Shown piece after piece: positions 54,444 to 62,800 of a DNA stretch of 64,000 bases; position 1 is the stretch's first letter; every line of letters starts with the position of its first letter. The position numbers and the translations under genes were made by a program. The notes under the pieces were generated by a model. That model made no database searches, had not been told where the DNA came from, and was given only the letters and a program-made list of their open reading frames with translations. The stretch is from Nonomuraea thailandensis (lineage in GTDB: Bacteria > Actinomycetota > Actinomycetes > Streptosporangiales > Streptosporangiaceae), in the NCBI RefSeq assembly GCF_024172165.1, contig NZ_JAMZEB010000002.1:3679501-3743500 (forward strand). Direction: 5' to 3'.

Positions 54444-55552
54444 CCGTGGTCGGCGCCGGCCCCGCCGGGCTTGCCTTCGCCCGCGTCCTGCACCGCCACG
54501 GCCGGCCCGTCAGCGTCCTCGAACGCGATCCCGCCCGCGACGCCCGTCCCCCGGGCGGCACGCTGGACCTGCACGAAGGGATGGGCCAGCTCGCGCTGGA
54601 CAAGGCGGGCCTGCTGGCGGGGTTCCAGGCGCTGTCGCGCCCCGAGGGGCAGGCCATGCGCATCCTGGACGTGGACGGGACGGTCCTGCGCGACTGGCGG
54701 CCCCGTCCGGACGACCTGGCCAACCCGGAGATCGACCGCGGGCAACTGCGTGACCTCCTGCTCGGCTCCCTCGACGTCCAGTGGGGGAGCGGCGTGACCG
54801 AGGTGGTGCCGGGCACCCGGGACGGCGTGCTGGTCCGGTTCGCGGACGGGCGGCAGGAGACGTTCGATCTCGTGGTCGGCGCGGACGGCGCCTGGTCCCG
54901 GGTCCGCCCGGCCGTCTCCTCCGCGACGCCGCGCTACACCGGCATCACCATGGTCGAGACCTCCCTCGACGACGTCGACACCCGCCACCCCGACCTCGCC
55001 CGGCTGATCGGCGACGGCTCCCTGGCCGTGTACGGCGTCAGCCGCGCCCTCGTCGCCCAGCGCAACAGCGGCGGCCACGTGAAGGTGTACGCCCAGTTCC
55101 GGGCGCCGCTGGACTGGCACGCGGGTCTGGACTGGGACGATGCGGCGGCGGTGCGGTCGAGGCTGCTGGCCATGTTCGAGGGCTGGGCCGCGCCTGTCCT
55201 CGACCTCCTGCGCCAGGGCGCCGCGTTCGTCCAGCGCCCCCTCCACGTCCTGCCCGTGTCCCACACCTGGGCTCACGTCCCGGGGGTGACGCTGCTGGGC
55301 GACGCCGCCCACCTGATGCCCCCCTTGGGCGTGGGCGCGAACCTCGCGATGCTGGAAGGCGCCGAACTCGCCGAAGCCGTCGCCACCGCCCCCGGCCCCG
55401 CCGAGCTGGACGAGGCCGTCCGCGCCTTCGAGGAACGGATGTGGGCACGGGCCGGCAGATGGGCGAAGATCACGGCAGCCGGGCTGGAACGCCTCGTGAG
55501 CCCGGACCCTGCCGACGCCCTCGCCTTCTTCGACGAACTCCAGCCGTCCTGA
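54428..55552 (+). CDS. FAD-dependent monooxygenase (TetX-like)
   Basis: A 374-residue flavoprotein monooxygenase. FAD/NADPH motifs: GAGPAGLAFARVLHRHG (9-25), the DG motif DLVVGADGAWSRVR (about 140) and the GD motif VTLLGDAAHLMPPLGVGANL (about 290). The overall pattern, including GGTLDLHEGMGQLALDKAGL, matches the TetX/aromatic hydroxylase group, which hydroxylates tetracyclines or other polyketide aromatics. Divergent TetR suggests induction by its substrate. No residues prove tetracycline specificity; a role in detoxification is plausible. Confidence 0.9.
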   Translation: MRQRIAVVGAGPAGLAFARVLHRHGRPVSVLERDPARDARPPGGTLDLHEGMGQLALDKAGLLAGFQALSRPEGQAMRILDVDGTVLRDWRPRPDDLANPEIDRGQLRDLLLGSLDVQWGSGVTEVVPGTRDGVLVRFADGRQETFDLVVGADGAWSRVRPAVSSATPRYTGITMVETSLDDVDTRHPDLARLIGDGSLAVYGVSRALVAQRNSGGHVKVYAQFRAPLDWHAGLDWDDAAAVRSRLLAMFEGWAAPVLDLLRQGAAFVQRPLHVLPVSHTWAHVPGVTLLGDAAHLMPPLGVGANLAMLEGAELAEAVATAPGPAELDEAVRAFEERMWARAGRWAKITAAGLERLVSPDPADALAFFDELQPS

Positions 55553-55576
55553 CCGCCGGGCACGGGAGCAGCGGGG

Positions 55577-56563
55577 CTAGCGGCCGACCAGCTTCATGTG
55601 GGCCTCGCCGTACCGGTCACCGGCCACGCCGACGCGGGCGGCCAGGGTGTCCAGGCCGGCCCGCTCGTCCGCGGACAGCGCCACCGCCGCCGCGCCGGCG
55701 TTCTCCCGCAGGCGGGACAGGCGCCGGGTGCCGGGGATCGGCACGATCCAGGGCTGCTGGGCCAGGAGCCAGGCCAGGGCGAGCTGCCCTGGTGTGACGC
55801 CCTTGGCCTCGGCCAGGGCGCGGACGTGGCCCACCAGCGCCTGGTTGGCGGGCAGGTTGCCGGCGGCGAAGCGCGGGATCGTCGCCCGGATGTCCCCCTG
55901 CTGGAAGGAGGCGTCCGGGCCGACCGTGCCGGTGAGGAAGCCCTTGCCGAGCGGGCTGAACGGCACGAACCCGATGCCCAGCTCCGCGCAGGCGGGCAGC
56001 ACCTCGGGCTCGGGGTCGCGGGTCCACAACGAGTACTCCGACTGCACGGCGGTGACGGGGTGCACGGCGTGGGCCCTGCGGATGGTGGCGGCCGCGGCCT
56101 CGGACAGGCCGAAGTGCCTGACCTTGCCCGCTCGCACCAGCTCTCCCACGGCTCCGGCGACGTCCTCGATCGGCACGTCCGGGTCCACCCGGTGCTGGTA
56201 GAACAGGTCGATGCGGTCGGTGCGCAGGCGGCCCAGGCAGGCGTCGGCGACCTTGCGGATCTGCTCGGGCCGGGAGTTCAGGCCGGCGGGCCTGCCGTCG
56301 CGGATGTCCCAGCCGAACTTCGTGGCGACCTGCACCTGGTCGCGGATCGGGGCGATGGCCTCACCCACGAGCTCCTCGTTGTGGTACGGGCCGTAGACCT
56401 CCGCGGTGTCGAGGAAGGTCACCCCGGCGTCCAGGGCGGATCGGACCACGCCGATCATGTCCTCGCGGCTGCCCGGGTTGGGGCCGTAGCTCTGCGACAT
56501 GCCCATGCAGCCCAGCCCCACGGCCGACACCCGCAGGCCTTGTCCCAGCGTTCTGGTGTGCAC
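55577..56563 (-). CDS. aldo/keto reductase
   Basis: A 328-residue (alpha/beta)8 oxidoreductase. Catalytic tetrad: Asp in FLDTAEVYGP, Tyr in the same motif, Lys in VATKFGW and His in LFYQHRVDPD. The NADPH-binding end shows PIPGTRRLSRLRENAGA. GTG start at 56563. It resembles the YakC/AKR13 group, which reduces aldehydes and ketones. It converges with the monooxygenase and lies 36 bases downstream of the XRE regulator on the same strand, so the two are probably co-transcribed. Confidence 0.92.
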   Translation of the reverse strand: MHTRTLGQGLRVSAVGLGCMGMSQSYGPNPGSREDMIGVVRSALDAGVTFLDTAEVYGPYHNEELVGEAIAPIRDQVQVATKFGWDIRDGRPAGLNSRPEQIRKVADACLGRLRTDRIDLFYQHRVDPDVPIEDVAGAVGELVRAGKVRHFGLSEAAAATIRRAHAVHPVTAVQSEYSLWTRDPEPEVLPACAELGIGFVPFSPLGKGFLTGTVGPDASFQQGDIRATIPRFAAGNLPANQALVGHVRALAEAKGVTPGQLALAWLLAQQPWIVPIPGTRRLSRLRENAGAAAVALSADERAGLDTLAARVGVAGDRYGEAHMKLVGR

Positions 56564-56599
56564 TGCTGACTCCTTCGTGTCCGGGAGGTGACCGGGCGG

Positions 56600-57490
56600 T
56601 CAGCTCTGGTCCGGGGCGGGCCGCGGCGCCTCGGTGAGGTCCTGGGTGGCCGCCCAGCTGGCCAGCATCTTCAGCCCGTCGGCGGCCGGGGTGCCGGCGG
56701 CGGCGGTGTAGACGGCCAGGGTGAGGCCGGGGTCGGACGGCAGCTCCATCGACTCGAAGTCCAGGTCGAGCCGGCCGACCACCGGATGCCGCAGCCGCTT
56801 CATGCCGCTGCGGTGGTACTGAACGTCGTGGGAGGCCCAGCGTCGCCGGAAGACGTCGCTGCACGTCGACAACTCGCCGATCAGCTCGATCAGCGCCCGG
56901 TCGTGGGGGGCGCGGCCCGCCTCCAGGCGGAGCATGGCGGCGGAGTTGTCGGCGATCCGGTCCCAGTCGACGAAGAACTCCCGGGCGGCCTCGTCGAGGT
57001 AGACGAACCGGCAGGTGTTCGCCGGGCGGCGCGGGCCGGCCAGGACGGGGGCGTACAGGGCGCGGGCCAGGCGGTTCGTCGCGAGGATGTCGTGGCGGCC
57101 GTTGCGCACCCAGGCCGGGGCGTCGGTGATGGCGTCCAGCACCTGCTGGGTCACCGGCCGCACCGTGGTGGGCGAGGCGCGGCGGTGGCGCGGGCCCGGC
57201 CCGGCGGCCCTGGCCAGGGCGAACAGGTGCTCGCGCTCGGCCTCGTCCAGTTGCAGCGCGCGGGCCAGGGCGTCCAGCACGCTGTCGGAGGCGCCGGACA
57301 GGTTCCCGCGTTCCATGCGGACGTAGTAGTCGATGGAGACGCCGGCGAGCATCGCGACCTCTTCGCGCCGCAGTCCCTTGACGCGGCGGTTGCCGCCGTA
57401 GGCGGGCAGCCCCGCCCGCTCCGGAGTGATGCGCGCCCGCCGCGAGCTGAGAAACTCGCGAACCTCGGCGCGGTGGTCGATCTGGCCCAT
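56600..57490 (-). CDS. XRE-family regulator with MmyB-like ligand-binding domain
   Basis: A 296-residue protein of the same type as 13935-14834: helix-turn-helix with KGLRREEVAMLAGVSIDYYV (about 38-60) and a PAS-like MmyB domain (about 105-270), ending in a Pro-rich tail. It starts at ATG 57490, 89 bases from the divergent hydrolase gene at 57580. It probably regulates the aldo/keto reductase gene downstream and perhaps the hydrolase. Confidence 0.9.
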   Translation of the reverse strand: MGQIDHRAEVREFLSSRRARITPERAGLPAYGGNRRVKGLRREEVAMLAGVSIDYYVRMERGNLSGASDSVLDALARALQLDEAEREHLFALARAAGPGPRHRRASPTTVRPVTQQVLDAITDAPAWVRNGRHDILATNRLARALYAPVLAGPRRPANTCRFVYLDEAAREFFVDWDRIADNSAAMLRLEAGRAPHDRALIELIGELSTCSDVFRRRWASHDVQYHRSGMKRLRHPVVGRLDLDFESMELPSDPGLTLAVYTAAAGTPAADGLKMLASWAATQDLTEAPRPAPDQS

Positions 57491-57579
57491 GGGCTCAGGT
57501 TATGCACGGTGAGCGTCGTGAAGGAGGTAAGGGCATTACCCCGGACAAGCGTCACTTCCTGCTCGGTACACTCGCGACC

Positions 57580-58452
57580 ATGATCGAGCTGGATGACGGC
57601 GCACGGCTGCGTACGTGGACCGCGGGCCGGGCCGATCCGGGGAGATCGCCCGTGGTGATGCTGCACGGCGGGCCAGGAGTCCCCGACTATCTGGCGCCCG
57701 TCGCCGGCCTCATCGACGACCTGTGCCTGGTCCACCGCTACGACCAGCGCGGCACCGGCGGGTCGCCCTGGCAGGGCGCGCACACGATCGCCCGGCACGT
57801 CCGCGACCTGGCGCTGCTGCTTGACGCGTGGGGGCACGATCGGGTCGTCCTGCTGGGGCATTCGTTCGGAACGAACCTGGCCGGCTACTTCCTGCTGGCC
57901 CACCCTGAGCGGGTGGCCGGCCTGGTGCAGGTCGCCGGGCCGTTCCTGGAGCCCTGGCGGCAGGCCGACCGGGCGGCGCAGCGGGCGCGGCGCAGTGAGG
58001 AGCAGCAGGCCAGGCTCGATGAGCTCGACGCGATCGGCTCGCGCACGGACGCCGAGGAGATCGAGTACCTCACGCTGTCGTGGTTCACCGACCACGCCGA
58101 CCGGACGCGGGCGTGGGAGTGGGCGCTGGCCTCGGCCCGTACGCTGCGGCCGGTCAACTACACGATGAACGCCCAGCTCAACGCGGCTGCCAAGGCCGAT
58201 CCGCTCGAATCGCACGTGGACGAGCTGCGCGAGCGCGTGCCACCCGGCGCGGTGATCATCGGCGGGTCGGGCGACAGCCGTCCCGCCGATGCCCTGCGGC
58301 GGCTCGGCACGCGCCTGGGCCGCGAGGTCGTCATCGTCCAGGACGCGGGGCACTTCCCCTGGCTGGAAGCGCCGGACCGGTTCGGTGCGGTGCTCCGCGC
58401 CGCGGTGCGGAGGCAGATCCGTCAAGCTCGTCGAGCGCGCACCCAGTCGTGA
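57580..58452 (+). CDS. proline iminopeptidase-like alpha/beta hydrolase
   Basis: A 290-residue hydrolase of the S33 family. MLHGGPGVPDY gives the oxyanion hole, YDQRGTGGS is typical of prolyl aminopeptidases, GHSFGTNLAGYF holds the nucleophile Ser and QDAGHFPWLEAP the His. The frame is open further upstream, but ATG 57580 is favoured by homology. Its last 31 bases overlap the end of the convergent GNAT gene. Whether it cleaves N-terminal proline or another amide or ester is not known. Confidence 0.88.
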   Translation: MIELDDGARLRTWTAGRADPGRSPVVMLHGGPGVPDYLAPVAGLIDDLCLVHRYDQRGTGGSPWQGAHTIARHVRDLALLLDAWGHDRVVLLGHSFGTNLAGYFLLAHPERVAGLVQVAGPFLEPWRQADRAAQRARRSEEQQARLDELDAIGSRTDAEEIEYLTLSWFTDHADRTRAWEWALASARTLRPVNYTMNAQLNAAAKADPLESHVDELRERVPPGAVIIGGSGDSRPADALRRLGTRLGREVVIVQDAGHFPWLEAPDRFGAVLRAAVRRQIRQARRARTQS

Positions 58453-59225
58453 TTCTCGCGTACGACGGTGAAGCCGGCCGATCGATACAGCGCCACGGCG
58501 GCCTCGTTCGTGGCCGGGGTCACGACGGCGACCGCGCTCGCGCCCCGGTCGGCCAGGCCCGCGCACACCCCCAGCACGGCATCGCGCCCGTGGCCGTGCC
58601 CGCGATGGTCGGGATGGGCGCCGACCGGTTCGAGCAGCCCGCACCTGCCCACGCCGGCGAACCAGCCGGTCGCGGCGGCCGCGGGCTCGCCCGAGGGCGT
58701 GCGGACGAGCGTCTCCACGGCCAGCTCGCCCGCCGGCGAGGCCTTCATGGCGCGCCAGCGCTCGACGGTGAACGTGGACCCCTCGAAGGCGGCCCGCTGC
58801 ACCAGCACCCGGTCGGCGGCATCGTCGCGGCCGACCGGCTCGGCACGGCTCGACACCGGCCGCGGGGCCCACGACAGGACGACCCAGGGCTGCTCCCGAT
58901 CGAGCTCCCAGCCGGGCACGGGCAGGCCGTCGGTGCGGTCGTTGCCGGGCTCGAGCAGCTCCTCGGCGTCGGCCGCCACCGCTCCTAGATCGGCGCCGGG
59001 CGCGCCGGTCACGCGCAGCACGGAGCCGTCGAGGAAGCCGGCCGCCACCGGCACCCCGTCGTGCGTCCAGACGAAGACGGCCGCGTCGTCGAACCGCAGG
59101 TGCCACCCCACGTCTCCGGGGTGGAGACCGCCGCCCGGGGCGTCGGCCGGCGTCCACTCGCTCAGCGCGCGCAGGGCCGGGCCGGTCTCGGCGGAGGTCA
59201 GGCGGTGCCGCGCGAGGGAGATCAT
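58422..59225 (-). CDS. GNAT-family N-acetyltransferase
   Basis: A 267-residue protein. The C-terminal GNAT domain (about 140-265) shows the acetyl-CoA loop in VGAHPDHRGHGHGRDAVLG (Q/R-x-x-G-x-G/A variant HGHGRD), beta4 text LLEPVGAHP and the tail ALYRSAGFTVVRENHDW. The N-terminal half looks like a degenerate second GNAT repeat. Acceptor unknown. Convergent overlap with the hydrolase may give antisense interference. Upstream lies a GntR gene on the same strand, 56 bases away. Confidence 0.87.
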   Translation of the reverse strand: MISLARHRLTSAETGPALRALSEWTPADAPGGGLHPGDVGWHLRFDDAAVFVWTHDGVPVAAGFLDGSVLRVTGAPGADLGAVAADAEELLEPGNDRTDGLPVPGWELDREQPWVVLSWAPRPVSSRAEPVGRDDAADRVLVQRAAFEGSTFTVERWRAMKASPAGELAVETLVRTPSGEPAAAATGWFAGVGRCGLLEPVGAHPDHRGHGHGRDAVLGVCAGLADRGASAVAVVTPATNEAAVALYRSAGFTVVRENHDWVRARRA

Positions 59226-59281
59226 GGGGGCAGACTAGCCAGCGCGCCGAGAAGGTCTCAAAGGATTTTCGACTCAGGTGC

Positions 59282-60037
59282 TCAGCTCGTCGCGCCCCAG
59301 GTGAGAGACAGGCCGGTGGCGGCGCGTTCGGTGCGGATCTCCATCATGCTGCCGAGGATGGTGGCGTGGTCGGACACCACCGGCGTGCCGTCGAGCGTGT
59401 GGGTGATCCGGGTGCTGACGAGCACCGGGCTGCCCTGCGGCTCGCGGAGGTGGCGGGCGGCGGCGGGGTCGAGCAGGCCGGGCCGGACCACCTCGGACGC
59501 CCGGGCGACCGTCATCCCCGCGTCGGCGAGGGCCGTGTAGAGGGAGACGGCGGTGAAGTCGCGGTCGCGGATCCGGTCGGCCACCGGCCGGCGGACCCAG
59601 GACACCTGGTGCACGGCGGGCCGCCCGTCGAACTCGCGGACCCGCTCCAGCCGCAGGGCGCTGTCGCCGGGACGCAGCCGCAGCTCCGCGGCGACCTGGG
59701 CGGGAGCCCGGCGCACCGCCCGGCCGGCCACCGCGGTGCGCACGTCGTGGCCCTGCTTGCGCAGGTCGTCGACCAGGCTGCGCAACGAGTCGAGCTGGTA
59801 CGCCAGGTGCGGCGGGGCGACGAACGTGCCCTTGCCGGGCCGCTGCACGATCAGCCTCTCGTCGCTGAGCTCCCGCAACGCCTGGCGCAGCGTCATGAGC
59901 GTCACCCCGTAGGAGGCGCTCAGCTCCCGTTGCGGCGGCAGCGCCTCACCGGGAGCGTAGTGCCCGGACCGGATCTTCGCGGCGAGGTCGGCGGCGATGG
60001 CTCGGTATCTCGCCTCGTGCCCGGCGTCGGTGCTCAT
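59282..60037 (-). CDS. GntR/HutC-family regulator with UTRA domain
   Basis: A 251-residue regulator. The winged helix (about 8-75) reads KIRSGHYAPGEALPPQRELS, then YGVTLMTLRQALRELSDERL. The UTRA effector domain (about 95-245) includes LRLERVREFDGRPAVHQVSW. It starts at ATG 60037, whose ATGA overlaps the trpA stop, so it is the third gene of the trpB-trpA operon and is probably autoregulated through the repeated site at 62054-62083. UTRA domains bind small metabolites, so the effector may be tryptophan- or indole-related; that is inference. Confidence 0.9.
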   Translation of the reverse strand: MSTDAGHEARYRAIAADLAAKIRSGHYAPGEALPPQRELSASYGVTLMTLRQALRELSDERLIVQRPGKGTFVAPPHLAYQLDSLRSLVDDLRKQGHDVRTAVAGRAVRRAPAQVAAELRLRPGDSALRLERVREFDGRPAVHQVSWVRRPVADRIRDRDFTAVSLYTALADAGMTVARASEVVRPGLLDPAAARHLREPQGSPVLVSTRITHTLDGTPVVSDHATILGSMMEIRTERAATGLSLTWGATS

Positions 60038-60846
60038 CGTGGTCGGTCACACTCCTGGTCGAGGGCTTGCCGCAGGGTCGCGAGGAAGACCCGCAGGTCG
60101 TCCGGCCCGGCCCCGTCGAGCACCCGCCGCATGACCGCGGCGCCCACCACCACGCCGTCGGCGTGCCGGCGGGCCTCACGTGCATGGTCCGGGGTGGAGA
60201 TGCCAAATCCTAGCAAGATCGGCCGGTCGGTGACGCGCCGGATCCGCTCGGTGAGCTCCGCCGCCGAGGCGGCGAGGGTGGCCCGCTCGCCGGTGGTGCC
60301 CATCAGCGACACCGCGTAGACGAATCCGCGGCTGCGCTCCGCGATCTCCGCCAGCCTCGGCTGCGGCGTCGACGGTGAGGCCAGCAGGGCCGGCTCGATG
60401 CCGGCTGCGGCGGCCGCGTCCGTCAGCTCGTCGGCCTCGTGCACCGGCAGGTCGGGCACGATCAGGCCGTGGACGCCGGCCCGGCGCAGCGCGGCGCAGA
60501 ACGCCTCGGGGCCGTCGTGCAGCACCAGGTTGTAGTAGGTGCTGGCGACCAGCGGGATGCCCAGGTCCACGCCGGACAGGTCGGCGAGGATCCGGCGGGT
60601 GCTCGCGCCCCTGGCCAGGGCCGCCTGGCTGGCCTGCTGGATGGTGAGGCCGTCCAGCGTGGGGTCGGAGAAGGGCAGGCCGACCTCGATCGCGTCCGCT
60701 CCGGCATCGGCGAAGGCCCGCAGGTAGTCCGTCCAGCCGGGCGTGATCCCCGCGGTGACGTACGGCATGAGCAGGCCGCGGCCGCTCTCCCGGCGGGCAC
60801 GCAGGTGGCGTTCGACCGCGCCGGCGGCCAGGGTCGGGTTCGTCAC
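60034..60846 (-). CDS. trpA: tryptophan synthase alpha subunit
   Basis: A 270-residue TIM-barrel protein that cleaves indole-3-glycerol phosphate to indole and glyceraldehyde 3-phosphate. Catalytic Glu lies in IEVGLPFSDP and Asp in DPTLDGLTIQ. The phosphate loop appears as GFGISTPDHAREARRHADGVVVGAA (in parts), and VYAVSLMGTTGER is conserved. The GTG start at 60846 overlaps the trpB stop (GTGA), and its own stop overlaps gntR. Translational coupling fits alpha-beta complex assembly. Other trp genes are absent here, so this is a stand-alone trpBA set. Confidence 0.96.
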   Translation of the reverse strand: MTNPTLAAGAVERHLRARRESGRGLLMPYVTAGITPGWTDYLRAFADAGADAIEVGLPFSDPTLDGLTIQQASQAALARGASTRRILADLSGVDLGIPLVASTYYNLVLHDGPEAFCAALRRAGVHGLIVPDLPVHEADELTDAAAAAGIEPALLASPSTPQPRLAEIAERSRGFVYAVSLMGTTGERATLAASAAELTERIRRVTDRPILLGFGISTPDHAREARRHADGVVVGAAVMRRVLDGAGPDDLRVFLATLRQALDQECDRPR

Positions 60847-62039
60847 AGCAGCTCCTTGTAGGTCGAGACGTCCTTGTCGCCCCGTCCGGACAACGTCATC
60901 AGCACCGTCGATCCCGCGGGCAGGTCGCCGTCGCCCGCCGCGCGGATCACCCAGGCGAGGGCGTGCGCCGATTCGAGGGCCGGGACGATGCCCTCGGTGC
61001 GGGCCAGCCGTACGGCCGCGGCGACCGCCTCGTCGTCGGTCACCGTGACGTAGCGGGCCCGGCCCAGGTCGCGCAGGTGGGCGTGCTCGGGGCCGACCCC
61101 GGGGTAGTCGAGCCCGGCGGCGATGGAGTGCGCCTCGGTGATCTGCCCGTCGTCGTCCTGCAGGAACAGCGAGCGGCAGCCGTGCAGGACGCCGAGCTTG
61201 CCGCGGCCCGCCCCGGCGCCGCCCTCAGCCTCGACGCCGACCAGACGCGCCGGGGTGTCGGCGAACCCGGCGAAGGTGCCGGCCGCGTTGGAGCCGCCGC
61301 CGACGCACGCGACCACGTGGTCCGGCACGCCGGTCCGCAGCTCGGCGGCGCACTGCGCGCGGGCCTCCTCGCCGATGACCCGCTGGAACTCCCTGACCAT
61401 CCACGGGTACGGGTCCGGCCCGACGACCGAGCCGATGCAGTAGTGGGAGTCGCCGGTCGCGCCCACCCAGTGCCGCATGGCCTCGCTGGTCGCGTCCTTG
61501 AGGGTGCGGCTGCCCGTGGTCACCGGGACCACCTCGGCGCCCAGCATGCGCATCCGGAAGACGTTCAGCGCCTGCCGCTCGATGTCGCGCTCGCCCATGA
61601 AGACGGTGGCCTCCAGCCCGAGCAGCGCGGCGGCGGTCGCGGTGGCCACCCCGTGCTGGCCCGCTCCCGTCTCGGCGATCAGCCTGCGCCGTCCCATCCG
61701 GGTGGCGAGCAGGGCCTGGCCCAGCACGTTGTTGATCTTGTGGGAGCCGGTGTGGGTGAGGTCCTCGCGCTTGAGGAACAGCCGCACGCCCAGCGATTCC
61801 GACAGCCGCAGGGCCGGGGTGAGGGGGGTCGGCCGCCCGGCGTGCACGGCGAGCAGCCGCGCCAGGGCGCCGCGGAACCCCGGATCGGCCCAGGCCTGCC
61901 GGAACGCCTCGTCCACCTCGCGGCACGCCTCCACCAGGGACTCCGGCGCGTACCGGCCGCCGTACTCGCCGAAGCGGCCCCGCGCGCGGGGCTGGCCCAT
62001 GGTCCCGTCCAGCGGGACCGGCTCACGCACGTTGCGCAT
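60843..62039 (-). CDS. trpB: tryptophan synthase beta subunit
   Basis: A 398-residue PLP enzyme that joins indole and serine to tryptophan. Lys in THTGSHKINNVLGQAL forms the Schiff base. ETGAGQHGVATATA binds the substrate carboxylate, GGGSNAAGTFAGF holds the phosphate and LSGRGDKDV ends the domain. The family is standard TrpB1 (partner with TrpA). ATG 62039 follows GGAGAAGGG. The promoter region contains a paired GTTCTATAAC site. It may be a dedicated copy serving a special tryptophan demand, as other trp genes are missing here. Confidence 0.96.
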   Translation of the reverse strand: MRNVREPVPLDGTMGQPRARGRFGEYGGRYAPESLVEACREVDEAFRQAWADPGFRGALARLLAVHAGRPTPLTPALRLSESLGVRLFLKREDLTHTGSHKINNVLGQALLATRMGRRRLIAETGAGQHGVATATAAALLGLEATVFMGERDIERQALNVFRMRMLGAEVVPVTTGSRTLKDATSEAMRHWVGATGDSHYCIGSVVGPDPYPWMVREFQRVIGEEARAQCAAELRTGVPDHVVACVGGGSNAAGTFAGFADTPARLVGVEAEGGAGAGRGKLGVLHGCRSLFLQDDDGQITEAHSIAAGLDYPGVGPEHAHLRDLGRARYVTVTDDEAVAAAVRLARTEGIVPALESAHALAWVIRAAGDGDLPAGSTVLMTLSGRGDKDVSTYKELL

Positions 62040-62053
62040 GCCCTTCTCCAATC

Positions 62054-62083
62054 GTTCTATAACTCTACAGAGAGTTCTATAAC
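62054..62083 (-). promoter_or_regulatory. paired operator of the trpBA-gntR operon
   Basis: GTTCTATAAC occurs at 62054-62063 and again at 62074-62083, twenty bases apart (two helical turns). AACTCT-ACAG-AGAGTT (62061-62076) forms a further inverted repeat between them. On the minus strand the copies supply TATAGA-like -10 elements. This is the expected place for the HutC-type regulator encoded third in the operon. Confidence 0.65.
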
Positions 62084-62126
62084 AGTGAGTGTGACACGGA
62101 CGATCCTGGAACGCCACCACCCCGTT

Positions 62127-62188
62127 GGTCTGCATTGCAAACCTCGCGCCCGGGTCCTACACTCCAAGAAAGGTCTGCACTGCAAACC
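62127..62188 (+). promoter_or_regulatory. two palindromic operators around a consensus-spaced promoter
   Basis: GGTCTGCATTGCAAACC (62127-62143) and GGTCTGCACTGCAAACC (62172-62188) are near-identical palindromes. TTGCAA (62135-62140), a 17-base spacer and TACACT (62158-62163) form a promoter; one operator covers the -35 and the other lies at the start point. The winged-helix protein at 62801 is the likely ligand. Confidence 0.75.
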
Positions 62189-62199
62189 GAAAGGGTCCG

Positions 62200-62799
62200 A
62201 TGGTCAGCTCGTACGAACTCGATCGCCTCGACCGCATCCGCCGAACCACCGCGGAGCACGCCCAGCGCCGTGGGCTCTACCTGGCCGCCTTCGGTCTCTT
62301 CCTCGGCGCCCTCGCCTTCGGCGGCGTACGGGAGAGCCCTGTCGTCGCCGTCCTGCCCTTCGCCGTCCTGCTCGCCGCCGTGACCGGCTACTACCGCGGC
62401 ACCTTCGGCACGGTCGTCCCGCGGCGTGGCGGCGCCCGGTTCCCGGCCTGGCTGCTCGTCCCCGTGCTGCTGCTGGGCGTGCTCCTGGTGGTCACCGCCG
62501 CCAACGTCACCGGGGCGGCCGGGCATCTCACCGGCGGCCTGATCTTCGCCGCCCTCCTCGCCCTGATCGGCGTGCCGCCCTGGCCCGGCCGCGCGCACTA
62601 CCCGGCCTCGGCCGTGCTGCTCATGGCCCTCACCCTGGCCCCGCTCGGCGTGCTCACCCCGTCAGGGCAGCACCCGTTCGCCTCGGCCGAGCCCCTCTGG
62701 CAGCTCCTCACCGTCGGCGCGCTGCTCGTCGTCAACGGCCTGCTCGACCACCGGGCCCTGGTGCGCTCGCTGCCGCGACGGGCCGGCGAGGAGGAGTGA
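62200..62799 (+). CDS. hypothetical six-helix membrane protein
   Basis: A 199-residue protein. A charged N-terminus (SSYELDRLDRIRRTTAEHAQ) is followed by six hydrophobic segments (about 26-42, 48-66, 84-106, 110-130, 135-155 and 165-185). I do not recognise catalytic residues. The start at ATG 62200 follows AAAGGG. It is encoded one base upstream of the winged-helix regulator gene, a layout common in actinomycetes where a small membrane protein is paired with an ArsR/MarR-like repressor. It may sense or respond to membrane stress, but function is unknown. Confidence 0.8.
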   Translation: MVSSYELDRLDRIRRTTAEHAQRRGLYLAAFGLFLGALAFGGVRESPVVAVLPFAVLLAAVTGYYRGTFGTVVPRRGGARFPAWLLVPVLLLGVLLVVTAANVTGAAGHLTGGLIFAALLALIGVPPWPGRAHYPASAVLLMALTLAPLGVLTPSGQHPFASAEPLWQLLTVGALLVVNGLLDHRALVRSLPRRAGEEE

Positions 62800-62800
62800 G

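Noticed and set aside
57151..59157. 668-codon minus-strand open frame
   Set aside because: Runs through the wrong frame of the XRE regulator, antisense of the hydrolase and wrong frame of the GNAT gene; no family match along its length.
59282..62039. trpBA as evidence of a biosynthetic gene cluster
   Set aside because: Neighbours are a GNAT protein, hydrolase and regulators; there is no assembly-line, prenyltransferase or tailoring gene set, so no cluster is claimed.
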